Notes under the pieces: model-generated
Seen by the model: only the letters and a program-made list of their open reading frames with translations
What the model was told of the DNA's origin: nothing
Database searches by the model: none
NCBI GenBank assembly: GCA_009809945.1
Contig: WTPW01000017.1
Coordinates: 771,381-835,380, forward strand
Source: Gigaspora margarita
Taxonomy: Eukaryota; Glomeromycota; Glomeromycetes; Diversisporales; Gigasporaceae
Reading direction: 5' to 3'
Length of the DNA: 64,000 bases
In this document: positions 22,955 through 34,651 of the stretch, in pieces
Layout of the letters: every line of letters starts with the position of its first letter
Position numbering within the stretch: the first letter of the stretch is position 1
Translations under genes and position numbers: made by a program

Positions 22955-25067
22955 AGCTAATTGAAGAGTATTTCGTTTAACGATACCTACCTGAATTTCT
23001 CAAATTAAACAAATAGAAGTGACAAATTAGTCGATATAATGGTCAGCACAGTAATTGGAATGTTTCAGTTATAGAGAATTTTTTCAGTACATTATATTAT
23101 CATTTTATATGTTTGTGAAATACAAAAAAAAAAAATAATAATAAAGTTTTAATTTTAAACGGCCTAATTTGTAAGTATAAAGAATTTTTAATAATTCTAA
23201 GTAATTTAAATTAAGAATTCAAGTTATGAATATTTACTATTTATTCTAATTTCATTTACTTTATAGCAATTAGCGAGTATAAAAAATAATTTATTAATTT
23301 AATACTTAATGGGCGGCAAATAGGCAAGTAAACGGTTTCAGCGTGATAATAATATGTTTATTGCTACAAATTTGTACTATTGTATTTCGAAGTGAATAAA
23401 ATATTAATCAATAACATCACAATTCTTTTCTAAAGTTAAATTGAGTATAGCAATAAACATTTATATACATACGTACGTTTACTTTCAACCTTAAATAAGA
23501 TAGGTGGCGCTTACGCGCCACCTGTCGAGCTAGTACAAATAAATACAGTATAACTATATTAATATTTTAAGATGTATATAGCATAGAGTGTAAATACCTC
23601 TTTAAAAAACATATCATAACAGTCCCCTAAAATTTTCTAATGCTAACCCCAATAATACATAATGCCGGAGCAGATATTAAAAATAGGTACTGTATTTCAC
23701 ACCCATACCATAATAACTTGCATAATTTAGACATGCTATTGCCAGATGAAATTATGCAGACAAATGTGGATAGGACACTAAATGAGACGTGAACAGTTCA
23801 TATTAAATACTTGTACCATTTAGACCAATAAATTATCGTTATAATTAGGGCTAAGAGTGCTCTCAATGTGATTAGCTAGCTACTGAGATAGTACATAGTA
23901 CTACGATTAATTGAAATGATCCTTACTGTAATTTTGCTGAAGATTCATAAAGCGAATGTAGATAATAAATCTTGTCAATCAGAACAAGTCTATGACAAAA
24001 AAGATGGTTCGAATTTTTTTTTTCATCGCGATAATGAACCTACTTACCGGTTAAACTGCTTTCCGTCAATTAAAAATTGAATTCCGACCTATTAATTTAT
24101 GCGCTTGAGAGAACCTCAAATCAATATGTAAAGAGAATTAATTAATATATTGATTGATAATACTCAATTGATTAGATAAGAAAAGTTCTGAAGATACTTA
24201 ATTGAAATATCATGAAATATATTATATGACGAAGAGTTTTGTAGACCAATTTCAGCCTATTAACGCTTGTATGGCTAAATACTATATTGCTTTAAATTTT
24301 CATTATTACTGTAGCTACGTAATAATATTTTATGCGGTACTGTATTGGTATTATCTGCCATAGCTTGAGCCATGGCTCAAGTCATGCTCTAGAAATGATA
24401 CAAGTTGTGGCTTCAATATGGCTTAATCTGGAGCTGTGACTTTAAAAAGATGATTCAGTTGTAGCTTATGCTGAGCCATAGTTAGACTGCAACTCCAAGC
24501 TATAGCTAGGGCTGCAGTTCATCGGCTTGCTTTAATATGCAGTTAAAGGCTTCAGATAAGCCGTTAGCAACAAAAACACATTTTTATAAATGATCGTCAT
24601 ACCTGTTAAAGCGATAAAAAAAATACAAGTTTAACGTTCGTTATGGTTAAATAAATCTACGATATATTGAAAATTTTAATACTATTAAATTAAATAGTGA
24701 TTGAGTTTTGATTTTAGTAGTTGGGTTAATAATTTCAATAGCTTGAATAGTGGGTGGATTCAATGATTTAGTAGTATTTTATACTTTCAACAGCAATTTA
24801 ATTTAGTAGTAGTAGATTCGTAATCTAAACAATAGATGAGTTTGATTTCAACAGAAAGTGGGCCCACGATTTTGGTAGCAGATAGGTTAATGATTCCAAT
24901 AGTGAGTGAATTCGGAAGTTTTAGTAGTTTAAGTTCGTTAGTAGCAATGAGTGTTCATTTCTGCATCTTCAATGGTGTGATTTTAATAGTAGGTGAAGAA
25001 TAAGCAAGCCGACCAATTGGGTATTAGATTTTGAGGTCGTAAACTTTTTCTTTCTTTTCTGGTTTCG
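22955..25067. other. Non-coding DNA with hairpins
   Basis: No gene recognised. 23502-23523 is a GC-rich hairpin (AGGTGGCG stem, six-base loop). 24363-24380 is an 18-bp perfect palindrome, CTTGAGCCATGGCTCAAG, in a stretch rich in GAGCCAT and AGCTATAGCT motifs (24350-24520). 24660-24960 has loose repeats of the TTTAGTAGT type. Confidence 0.5.
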
Positions 25068-25075
25068 CGTGGCAA

Positions 25076-25165
25076 CAGTGTTGGCATTTGGACTATGTCC
25101 AATAAAAATTATATTTAGACATGGCATATGACATATAAAATTTTATATGTCTATTACCAGCACTG
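25076..25165. mobile_element. 90-bp hAT-like palindromic MITE
   Basis: The ends CAGTGTTGG and the inverse of CAGTGCTGG bracket a nearly palindromic 90-bp body. Flanking octamers CGTGGCAA (25068-25075) and TGTGACAA (25166-25173) agree at six positions, and both differences are transitions. The CAGTG start and 8-bp duplication suggest hAT. A similar end, CATAGTCCAAATGCAAACAC, occurs alone at 27787-27806. Confidence 0.65.
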
Positions 25166-25173
25166 TGTGACAA

Positions 25174-25470
25174 TATTGCACAGCTACTTTGTTAATTGAC
25201 GTGTCTTTTATGTTAACAGGATTAATAACAACAATCCGAGTTGATTCAGTTTTTGCTAGTTTGTTACATATGCAAACCCGAATTTACGAGTTTATTACAA
25301 CTACAAAAACCGGCTTATTTTAAATTCGGATTGATTCAGTTTTACGAGTTTATTAAAATCGCAAAACCGAATTATTCGAGTTTATTTAAATTCGGTTTAA
25401 AACCGGATTTGATTCGAGGTAAGAAAATAAACCGAATTGTATAAATAAAATCGGTTCCAACCTCTAATAT
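25174..25470. repeat. Degenerate AAATTCGG/AAACCGAAT repeat cluster
   Basis: Motifs such as CGAGTTTATT, AAATTCGGTTT and AAACCGAATT recur in both orientations. Short open frames here are by-products. Confidence 0.5.
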
Positions 25471-26690
25471 CTACATGAAATATTTCTTTAAGGCCTAATC
25501 CAAATTGGATAATATTCTTTCCAGAGTTATAAGCGTGTGAAAAGTTTTACAGGCAAATTAGTGTCGCGAAAAATCACTACAAATGAAAAGTAAAATGCCT
25601 TGCAGAAGTTGCTGCCATCCCAATAATCACGTTTGCAATAATTAATGTAGCTAGAATAAATGTAAAAAGTAAAATTGCCTCGATAATTACGTTTGCAATA
25701 ATTAATGTGGCCAGAATAAATGGCTAGAATATATGTCCTGTGTCAATTAAAATTTGGCAATTCTTAATTAACATGCGTCATTTATTAATTTTTACCGATT
25801 GAAGGATGGCCTAGGTCAATTTTTAATACATTTAGATATCAAATTTATTGTATTTAATAAAATTCAAGTTAATTAAAAAAAAAATTAATTAAAAATTTTC
25901 ATTATAATCACGAAATTAAGCTATCGTCTCTTTGTTCATAAAAGATAAATTTGTAAAACCTTCTTATCGATAAGTCATATTTATATTAACAAAATAATGA
26001 TTTCAAGGATTGTCTTTATATTCAAAAGATTTTTAGTTTTTTTGTTAAAAATTTATTATTTATTTTTATAAGCAAAAATTTCTTACCTTATTATATAATT
26101 TTTTAATTCATTTACGTAAAAAAAAAAAAGAAAGAAATTCATTAAATAAATTATAACGTTTGTTAAATAATGTCTAAAAAATATTTTATTTGCAGTGAAT
26201 AAATTAAGTTCGTTAAGTAGTTCTATAACTCTTTTTTTTATAAATAGAATATTTTAAATTGTTAAATAATTTTCAAAAAAAAAAGGTCAATCAAGATTAT
26301 AAAGAATAAATGACTTATTAATGTTAAATAAGAATAAATGACTTATTAATGTTAAATTACTAATGACATTAGTCAATTAATAATTGATAAATGACGCAAA
26401 ACTTTTATACATAAATATAATAGCTGCTGATTAAAATTACTAATGACATTAGTCAATTAATAATTGATAAATGACGCAAAACTTTTATACATAAATATAA
26501 TAGCTGCTGATTAAATTAATGTAATGTTTTTAATTGTATATACGCTAAATGGATTCGGAATCACCTTTAAGTTAGTTCGAAATTCTTTACCGATTTGAGT
26601 GGATTTAAAATTTCGTTTCAACATAAGCGTATTTAGAATCAACCTATATTGATTCTAAATCTACAATGATTCAGTTCATCGTACAACATA
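25471..26690. repeat. 1.2-kb repeat unit, copy A
   Basis: It shares long blocks with 30201-31887 and 31888-32643: GTGTCGCGAAAA, AATAATCACGTTTGCAATAA, TTCTTAATTAACATGCGTCA, AAATTTATTGTATTTAATAA, CGCTAAATGGATTCGGAATC and the end TTTAGAATCAACC. No ORF. The AATAATCACG block is doubled near 25620-25730. The short hairpin TTTAGAATCAA/TTGATTCTAAA marks its right end. Confidence 0.8.
26354..26515. repeat. 80-bp exact tandem duplication
   Basis: ATTACTAATGACATTAGTCA at 26356 repeats at 26436 and both copies run on identically to TAGCTGCTGATTAAA. A shorter doubling of GAATAAATGACTTATTAATG lies just before it. The near-identity points to a recent event, or an assembly artefact. Confidence 0.9.
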
Positions 26691-29040
26691 TACACATACA
26701 AGTACCGTATTTATATATCCGAATATACTGTAAGGGTGATTTTGGGGTGCGGTCTTGTAGTTAAAATACAACCTGTAAACACGAACATTTGTTATTATTA
26801 TTATTATTATGGACAGGACCGACAAATTATTTAGAGAATTAATATAGATATTCAAATAATATATACAACATTCTCAAAATCGAGAACCATTCGATTACTT
26901 GATATCAAATAATCAAACAGTAAATTTGCGATTTTACGATCGTTGTTCTATCTTGTTAACCATTTGTTAATTTTATTGGCGATTGAAATCTAATCGGGAT
27001 CTTATTCTTTACTAGAATATAATCCTTTATCCGATTTTATAATATTTGTTTTTATACATATCACCTTAATATCGTCCTGTTATATTAAAAAAATTTCGAT
27101 TTGCGCGAATAGCTTATTTTAAATAAATAAATATTCTGTACATTAATGCAAATATGATAAAATTAAATAGCTTAATAAGCAAAATAATTTATTTTAAATA
27201 TTCAGCTTAATAAATATTATTTATATGATAAATTAATACAAATAAAATCAAATATTAAATATTCATTAAATTAACACGAATAAAAATCAAATTGTAAATA
27301 TTCATGAAATTAACACGAATAAAATCAAATTGTAAATATTCATGAACCTGATTTGCTAATTTAACCACTAAATTATTGTGATTAAAATAATAGTTAATAA
27401 TGTAATAATTTATCTAGATTAAATAAATGTCTATATGCTTACAAACAACATCTGCAAAATATGTATATGGACAATATACTTTGACGTTTATGGACTATGT
27501 CCATATTGTCCATAATTTTTATTGTACATAAGGCACTTAGTTCAAATCAAGTATAAGGTTACAGTTCCGAAATATTCTGAATAGAATGAGTAAATTAAGG
27601 CTAAAAATTTAAGGCTAAAGTTTAAGGCTAAAATTTAAGCCTAAAATTTAAAGCTAAAATTTAGACTAAAATTAGAGCGAAGTTCCGAAAGATTCCGAAC
27701 GATTCAGTAAAGAATATATGTGATATGGCACGACTTGGATTAATCTATATCTATATTTATCCAAGTCCAAATAATATTTTAATTGATCATAGTCCAAATG
27801 CAAACACTGCTTACAATTAAATGTTTATGAATTTGTATATTCTAACATTAAATGTTCTTTATACTCACATGCTAAATAATTACGAATAAAGATAAGTAGT
27901 AGATACAGTATTCATGAATTTAAATAGCTTATTTAAATACTCAGATCAGTAAATGTCCTTAGTACTCGCAATCTAAGTTATTTTGAATGAAATTAAATTT
28001 GTACTTTAATAATTTATTTGAATGTTTAGCTTAATAAACTCTTTATATTTATGCACTAGATAAATGAAATTAATTTTTTATTGAAATCTACTACACAAAG
28101 TTAATTTTTTATTTTGTATTACATGATTTCAAATTTTCCAGCTAGTTGGTTAGATTTTTTTGTTTTGTATCATCTAAGAATACATCCTGCTTATTCAAAC
28201 TAAAATGCAAGATTACTTTTATAAATTTTTATCATTAATTACTGAACCCATTAGCAACTTTATTAGCAACTTAACAGGTAATTACCTTACTTCCTGAAAT
28301 TCTTAGCAAACATGTTCGTGCTTTGTTTCATTAACTGTCTACTATCCTGAATTGTTCTGATATTTCTTGGACTTAAATCCATTCAAATTCACAATGCCAT
28401 TTACCATAAACAATTTTGATTTGTTTGAGCTGGATTCGTTAATATTAAAATAAACGTACTAACCTTGTTTTTAAACAAATTAATTATATTCCCACCTCTA
28501 AATCAATACGATTTTGTTCTGGTACGTATGTACAATTATAATACGACCACTTCTCACATTCATGTGATTGGTAAAAATATTTAGAGACAATTATTTTATT
28601 ACAGTACACAAAAAAAATATACGTAATTGGGCAATGTAATCTAATCATAAATGGCTAACCAATTTGTTAGAAAATTACGATTATCATGCAATATGACATA
28701 AAGATGCCAAGGATATTAATTACCAGCGATCTATTCAACGTCATGAGGTTGCCAATCGTATTGTATAAAGGAAACATTTGCATATGGGCATTATTTTATA
28801 ATAATAGGATAGGAAGAAGGATATAGAATGGTATGAAGGCAACCAAGATCAGCAATTAAGCGACCATGAGAAAATAATTACAGAATCAGGTACCGCACTT
28901 TAAAAATTAGACTACCAATTTTATGCGACACAAAATATAGGAGCAAGTATTACATTGGATGTGAAGATATAACATACGAAGTTTCTATATGAATTACAAC
29001 CTGCTTCGCCATATGCATTTATCCAACGTACCTGGTATAA
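26691..29040. other. AT-rich DNA, no gene recognised
   Basis: 27592-27680 is a small tandem array of AAATTTAAGGCTA-type units. TATGGACAATAT near 27466 pairs with ATATTGTCCATA near 27512. ACACAAAGTTAATTTTTTAT near 28093 resembles the Harbinger-like terminal repeat but stands alone. No coding sequence supported. Confidence 0.5.
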
Positions 29041-29560
29041 CTATTACGGTATAGAGCTAATCCAGAACTATAATTAAAAAAAAAAACAAAAATACGATAT
29101 AGTTTTGTCTATTAGTTAGGTGTACATAAACCAGTGTGAATTCATATGTAAATTCGTATGTGAAGTTAATTTAATTATATAGTTGCTTATTGTTTGATTT
29201 ATTAATGTTGATCACCCTAAAGTGGGTGTAAAATACCCTTATTCTGGAGACCAATAATGAAATACACCACTTGGTTACTACACTGATTATCTACGAAAAT
29301 TTAGGTGTAAATTCCCTAATCCGTACACATATCATACCGATCTGCTGTAATTTCCCCTTAATTCATACTATACTGATCTGCTATAGCTCTCAATATTTGG
29401 TTGATTCATGATTTACCACAAAAAGTTTTGTTACAAATCGACACACAATACTGTATGTGGTTGGTAGATCGAACATAAAGCTATGATTATAATGGAACCA
29501 AATTATGATTTACTATAATATCTAATATATCATGAGTGTTTGAAATTATGGAGCTTTTAA
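29041..29560 (+). repeat. Interspersed repeat family, copy 1
   Basis: It shares the ordered blocks GAGCTAATC, ACATAAACCAGTGTG, TTGATTTATTAATGTTGATC, ACTTGGTTACTACACTGAT, AATTTCCCC and TACTGATCTGCT with 46757-48080, and in inverted orientation with 44400-44575. No protein detected; probably a dispersed non-autonomous element of unknown type. Confidence 0.65.
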
Positions 29561-30200
29561 TAAAACGGGGCAAAGGGCCGGAATCATGGCCTCCGTTATA
29601 TCGAGAGCCATTATGTATCTAATTATTAGAACAGATGAAATTGAATTCTACGTAATTTGTCAAATCGTCCATACTGTAAATTTTTAAAAATATCCGAGTT
29701 ACAAGAATACTTAGTTTTATTTTCTTCGTAATGCATTTGAAAGCTTATAAATTTCTTGATGGCAATCTTTTAATCAACGTTGTAAAACCTTTATTTTATT
29801 ATTCGAAAGGGTAATGGTTTATATTAAAGCTGTCTAATACAACTAGAACTACTAAAGATTATTGGGTCAAACATTTAACTTGCGAAATCTTGAAATATTA
29901 ACAACCAAATTTGCGGGTATGTCCTGCTTACAGAATATACGGCATGCATTGCTTTGTGGTTTACTTCAAGATGGTTTAAACCATGTTGGTTTGCAGGACT
30001 ATGAGATATGATATGTGATTTAAACTAAATTTAATATAATTTATTGCAAATTTCTGAAAAGTACTATACAGTTATGTTTTACACTCATTCGTTAAAGAAT
30101 TAGACAACTTGTATAAGAAGAATTTTTCAATCCAGTTGTGACAAACCAATTCGTCGTTAATAAACTTCTTGATCAACTTCAAGTTGATTTAATTTCAATA
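29561..30200. other. Non-coding DNA, nothing recognised
   Basis: No supported gene, repeat or RNA. Confidence 0.5.
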
Positions 30201-30325
30201 ACTACATGAGATGAAATTTTCTTTAGGACCTATAAATGTGCAAGAAAATTTACAAGAAATTAGTGTCGCGAAAATTCACACAATTGAAAAAGTAAAATCG
30301 CCTCACAGCAGCAGCTGTCATCCCA

Positions 30326-30581
30326 AGTACCTAGCCATGGCAAAAAAAGTTCTGGTCATGTGACGATCTGCAGTAAAATTAGCCAATAACGATTTAGAAG
30401 AAATCGCTTATTTCTCTACAAATTTAATAAGAAACAACCTTCTGCGCACTAACAAAACATATTCCTTGATAGATTTTACTATAAGCAACACTAATTCCAT
30501 ACCATAACATAGACATTAACCTAATCTAAATAAACAAAGGTTTTTATCGGTTATCACGTGATTAGTCATGGCTAAGATACT
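30326..30581. mobile_element. TIR element inserted in repeat copy B
   Basis: Copy A reads CATCCCAATAATCACG without a break; here 256 bp intervene. The ends AGTACCTAGCCATGG and the inverse of AGTATCTTAGCCATGAC are imperfect inverted repeats, and CA or CAA may be duplicated. CACGTGAT-type motifs near both ends suggest extended inverted repeats. No ORF. Confidence 0.7.
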
Positions 30582-31080
30582 CAATAATCACGTTTGCAAT
30601 AATTAACGTAGCTAGAATTGATGTAAAAAAACAAAATTGCATCGATAATACGTTTGTAATAATTAATGTAGCCGGAATAAATAACTAGAATATATGTTTC
30701 TGTGTCAATTAAAAATTTGTCAATTCTTAATTAACATGCGTCATTTATTGATTGAAGAATGACCTATGTAGGTCAATTTTTAAAACATTTAGACATCAAA
30801 TTTTTGTATTTAATAAAATTCAAGTTAAGTAAAAATAAAATCAATTAAAAATTTTCATTATAATTACAAAGTAAAGCTATCGTCTTTTTGTTCATAAAAG
30901 ATAAAGATAAGTCGCATTTATATTAACAAAATCATGACTTCAAAAATTATCTTTATACTCTTATTATATAATCTTTAATGTTAATTCTTTAATGTTAATT
31001 CATTACCGTAAAAAAAGAGAAGTTTATTTAAAAAAAAAATAAAAAATAAAAGGGAAAAAAAAGGAAAAAAAAGGTCATTA

Positions 31081-31131
31081 GGCCACACAAAGTTAATTTT
31101 CGTGGGTTTCAAAATTTCCGGTCGGTCGGTC

Positions 31132-31201
<70 letters not shown>

Positions 31202-31473
31202 CTCCNNNNNNNNNNNNNNNNNNNNNNNNNNNNNNNNNNNNNNNNNNNNNNNNNNNNNNNNNNNNNNNNNNNNNNNNNNNNNNNNNNNNNNNNNNNNNNN
31301 NNNNNNNNNNNNNNNNNNNNNNNNNNNNNNNNNNNNNNNNNNNNNNNNNNNNNNNNNNNNNNNNNNNNNNNNNNNNNNNNNNNNNNNNNNNNTTAAAAAA
31401 AAAAAAAAAATTGGAAAAATTGAAAAAATGGGTCGGCGGGTAATGCAAAACGAAAAATTAACTTTGCGTGGCC
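31081..31473. mobile_element. PIF/Harbinger-like MITE with TTA duplication and empty site
   Basis: TTA flanks both ends (31078-31080 and 31474-31476). The terminal repeats are GGCCACACAAAGTTAATTTT and the inverse of GGCCACGCAAAGTTAATTTT. The neighbouring repeat copy C carries the unoccupied site GTCATTAGATAAATT at about 32141-32155. Most of the interior is a poly-T run and an assembly gap, so its true length is unknown. Confidence 0.9.
31206..31392. other. Assembly gap (187 N)
   Basis: A run of N between a T-tract of about 62 bases and an A-tract. The tracts are arranged like an inverted repeat, which would explain failed assembly. Confidence 0.99.
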
Positions 31474-31887
31474 TTAGATAAATTATTACGTTCGTTAAAT
31501 AATTTATAAAATATTTTCTTTGCTATTAAGTTCGTTAAGTAGTTCTATAAACTTTTTTTCATAAATAAAAATTTTTAAGTTTTTAAATAAATCTATATTA
31601 TAATGAATAATCACTTTATTAATTTTATGATGTATACCATTTTCAAATTTCCTAATGACATTAGTAGATTAATAATTGACATAAATTGAGAATGGCGCAG
31701 AACTTATATACATAAATATCATAGCTGCTGATTATATTAATTTAACATTTTTAATTAAATATACGCTAAATGGATTCGGAATCACCTTTATACTGTAAGT
31801 TAGTTCGAAATTCTTTAACGATTTGAGTGAATTTTAAATTTCGTTTCAACATTAGTGTATTTAGAATTAATATATATTAATTCTAAA

Positions 31888-32643
31888 TCTCAAATTTATT
31901 GTATTTAATAAAATTCAAGTTAAAAAAAAATCAATTAAAAATTTCATTATAATCACGAAGTTAAACTATTGCCTTTTTGTTCATAAAAGATAAATTAGTC
32001 ATATCGATAAGTCACATTTATAATAACAAAATAATGACTTCAAGAATGTCTTTATACTCTTATTATATAATCTTTAATGTTAATTCATTAATGTAAAAAA
32101 GTGAAGTTTATTTAAAAAAAAAAAAAAAGGAAAAAAAAGTCATTAGATAAATTATTATGTTCGTTAAATAACTTTAATAAAATATTTTCTTTTGCAATGA
32201 ATATTATCATGTTCGTTAAATAATTTTTATAAAATATTTTCTTTGCAACGGATAAATCATTAAGTTTGTTAAGTAGTTCTATAAACTTTTTTCATAAATA
32301 AAATATTTTAATTTTTAAATAATCAAGATTATAAAGAATAAATTACTTAATTAATTTTATGACGTATGTTATTTCTAATGACATTAGTAAATTAATAATT
32401 GACATAAATCGAGAATTGCGCAGAACTTATATACATAAATATCAAAGCTGCTGAGTAAATTAATTTAACATTTTTAATTGAATATGCGCTAAATGGATTC
32501 GGAATCACCTTTAAACTGTAAGTTATTTCGAAATTATTTAACGATTTGAGTGAATTTAAAATTTCGTTTCAACATAAGTGTATTTAGAATTAACATATAA
32601 TAATTCTAAATTTACCAAGATTCTATTCCAACGTACAACAACA
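31888..32643. repeat. 1.2-kb repeat unit, copy C (5'-truncated)
   Basis: It begins at the AAATTTATTGTATTTAATAA block and runs to the TTTAGAATTAACA end, so the first half of the unit is missing. It preserves the uninserted site for the MITE in copy B. Confidence 0.8.
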
Positions 32644-32812
32644 ACAATAATAATAAAGTTAAATTTAATAATTTATTATTTATGAATTAAGTAGCTTTCC
32701 TAATGGCATAATAATTTTATTAGTCTTTTATTGGTTAAAAAAGTAGTCACATATATATGTAACTAAATTACATATTAATTACAAAAAAAAAACAAATCTA
32801 TAATTTGCCATA

Positions 32813-33020
32813 CAGTGTAACCTCTCTATAATCACACTGTCAGGACCATAGTAACTTTTCTTGAACATGTGCTTATGTAGAGTTTGTGCTTATATAGAGG
32901 ATGTTTTTTTCTATATGTTTATAATAGATGGTTTTACAATACAGTATATGTGCTTATAAAGAGAATATTTATATGATGTGCTTATATGGGGGTGACTATA
33001 GCTATAGAGAGGTACTACTG
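32813..33020. mobile_element. TA-flanked MITE next to the Sel1 gene
   Basis: CAGTGTAACCTCTCTATAAT at the left pairs with the inverse of CAGTAGTACCTCTCTATAGC at the right, with TA on both sides (32811-32812 and 33021-33022). It is 208 bp and non-coding, with GTGCTTATATAGAG repeated inside. Its right end is 11 bp beyond the stop codon of the minus-strand Sel1 gene, so it forms that gene's 3' flank and could supply its transcript end. Confidence 0.85.
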
Positions 33021-33031
33021 TATATACAATT

Positions 33032-34651
33032 TTATATATATTTTTTGTTTCGATCTTTATTTAATTCCATCTCTGCTGATTTCTGATAATAAATGAATGA
33101 TTTATTTTCGTCTTTTTCAGTTCCAATTCCATTAAGATAGCAGCGTCCAACATTATATGTTCCTTCAGCATCCCCCATTTCTGCCGATTTTAGATAATAA
33201 ATGAATGCTTTATTTTCATCCTTTTCAACTCCAATTCCTTCTTCATAACAACGTCCAACATCATATGTTCCTTCAACATTCCCCATTTCTGCCGATTTTT
33301 GATAATAAATGAATGCTTTATTTTCATCCTCTTCAACACCAATTCCTTCTTCATAACAACGACCAGTATCATAGGTTCCTTCAGCATCCCCCATCACTGC
33401 TGATTTTTGATAATAAATGAATGCTTTATATTCATTCTCTTTAACTCCAATTCCATTTTGATAACAATGTCCAACATTATAGGTTCCTTTAACATGTCCC
33501 ATCTCTGAAGATTTTTGAAAATAAATGAATGCTTGACGTTCATCCTTTTCGATACCAATACCATTAAGATAACAATATCCAACTTCATTTGTTCCGGTTG
33601 CATGACCCATCTCTGCTGATTTTTGATAATAAAAATATGCTTCACGTCCACATTTTTCAACACCAATTCCATTTCGATAACAATATCCAACATTATACGT
33701 TCCTTTAGAATGTCCCATCTCTGCTGATTTATAAAAATAGATGAATGCTTTATTTTCATCCTTTTCAACACCAATTCCATTAAGATAACAATATCCAACA
33801 TTATACGTTCCTTTAGGTTCTCCCAACTTTGCTGATTTGTGAAAATAAATGAAGGCTTTATTTTCATCCTTTTCAATACCAATTCCATTAAGATAACAAT
33901 TTCCAACTTGATTTATTCCAGGTGGATGTCCCATCTCTGCTGATTTTTGATAATAAACATATGCACCACGTTCATCCTTTTCAACACCGAATCCATTTCG
34001 ATAACAATATCCAACATTATATGTTCCTTTAGGATCACCTTTTTCTGCAGCTTTTTGGTAATAAATGAAAGCTTTATAAGCATCCTTTTCAACACCAATT
34101 CCATGTTGATAAGAAAATCCAACATGGTTTGTTCCGGCTGGATGACCCATTTCTGCTGATATTTTCCAATAAATGAATGCTTTAGTTTCATCTTTCTTAA
34201 CACCTATTCCATAACGATAACAATATCCCACCATAAACATTGCTCTATTGTTTCCCATCTCAGCAGATTTTTGATAATAAATAAATGCTTTATGTTTATC
34301 CGTTTCAACCCATTTACCAAAAAAATAACAACTTGCAAGAATGAGTTGAACAGTAGAATTTATTTGATGATTTAAACAAAAGTTGAAAATATGGACAGGA
34401 TTTTGATTATTCTTTATTAGAAATTGTTCTATTGTATCAAGAATTGAATCGGAAAATTTGTTTTTCAATTTTTCTTTATTATATATATTGCACATTTCTT
34501 TTACAATTTCATTAAGAAACTTTTGAGAGAAGTCCCAAAACTTGTTATATTCTAAATATAATTGGGTACCATCGTTTTCTATTTGAATAAAATTTGATAA
34601 GTTGTCAATGTTATCTGATTGCTTTACAAATAGGTTATTATAATTTGACAT
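33032..34651 (-). CDS. Sel1-like repeat protein, 539 residues
   Basis: An intact single open frame. Residues 1-120 are a helical leader without a kinase domain (motifs KFWDFSQKFLNEIV and NPVHIFNFCLNHQINS), similar in style to the linker that joins kinase and Sel1 parts in related fungal proteins. Residues 121-516 are eleven 36-residue Sel1-like units with the pattern KAFIYYQKSAEMG, then GTYNVGYCYxNGIGVEKDEN. A truncated twelfth unit (517-539) ends the protein. Such units form an alpha-alpha solenoid that serves as a protein-binding scaffold; no enzymatic residue, signal peptide or membrane segment is evident, so a cytosolic adaptor role is inferred. The start ATG at 34651 is the first in frame and precedes an AT-rich leader. 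A MITE lies 11 bp past the stop. Units are alike at DNA level, which favours unit gain and loss by recombination. Confidence 0.9.
   Translation of the reverse strand: MSNYNNLFVKQSDNIDNLSNFIQIENDGTQLYLEYNKFWDFSQKFLNEIVKEMCNIYNKEKLKNKFSDSILDTIEQFLIKNNQNPVHIFNFCLNHQINSTVQLILASCYFFGKWVETDKHKAFIYYQKSAEMGNNRAMFMVGYCYRYGIGVKKDETKAFIYWKISAEMGHPAGTNHVGFSYQHGIGVEKDAYKAFIYYQKAAEKGDPKGTYNVGYCYRNGFGVEKDERGAYVYYQKSAEMGHPPGINQVGNCYLNGIGIEKDENKAFIYFHKSAKLGEPKGTYNVGYCYLNGIGVEKDENKAFIYFYKSAEMGHSKGTYNVGYCYRNGIGVEKCGREAYFYYQKSAEMGHATGTNEVGYCYLNGIGIEKDERQAFIYFQKSSEMGHVKGTYNVGHCYQNGIGVKENEYKAFIYYQKSAVMGDAEGTYDTGRCYEEGIGVEEDENKAFIYYQKSAEMGNVEGTYDVGRCYEEGIGVEKDENKAFIYYLKSAEMGDAEGTYNVGRCYLNGIGTEKDENKSFIYYQKSAEMELNKDRNKKYI

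Larger units (their letters stand above)
30201..31887. repeat. 1.2-kb repeat unit, copy B, with two insertions
   Basis: Same block order as copy A (25471-26690), interrupted by the elements at 30326-30581 and 31081-31473. It abuts copy C head-to-tail at about 31887. Confidence 0.8.

Noticed and set aside
31197-31448. Open frame crossing the N gap
   Set aside because: It consists almost entirely of unknown bases.
33190-34203. Long alternative frames on the minus strand within the Sel1 gene
   Set aside because: They reflect the 108-bp repeat unit read in another frame.
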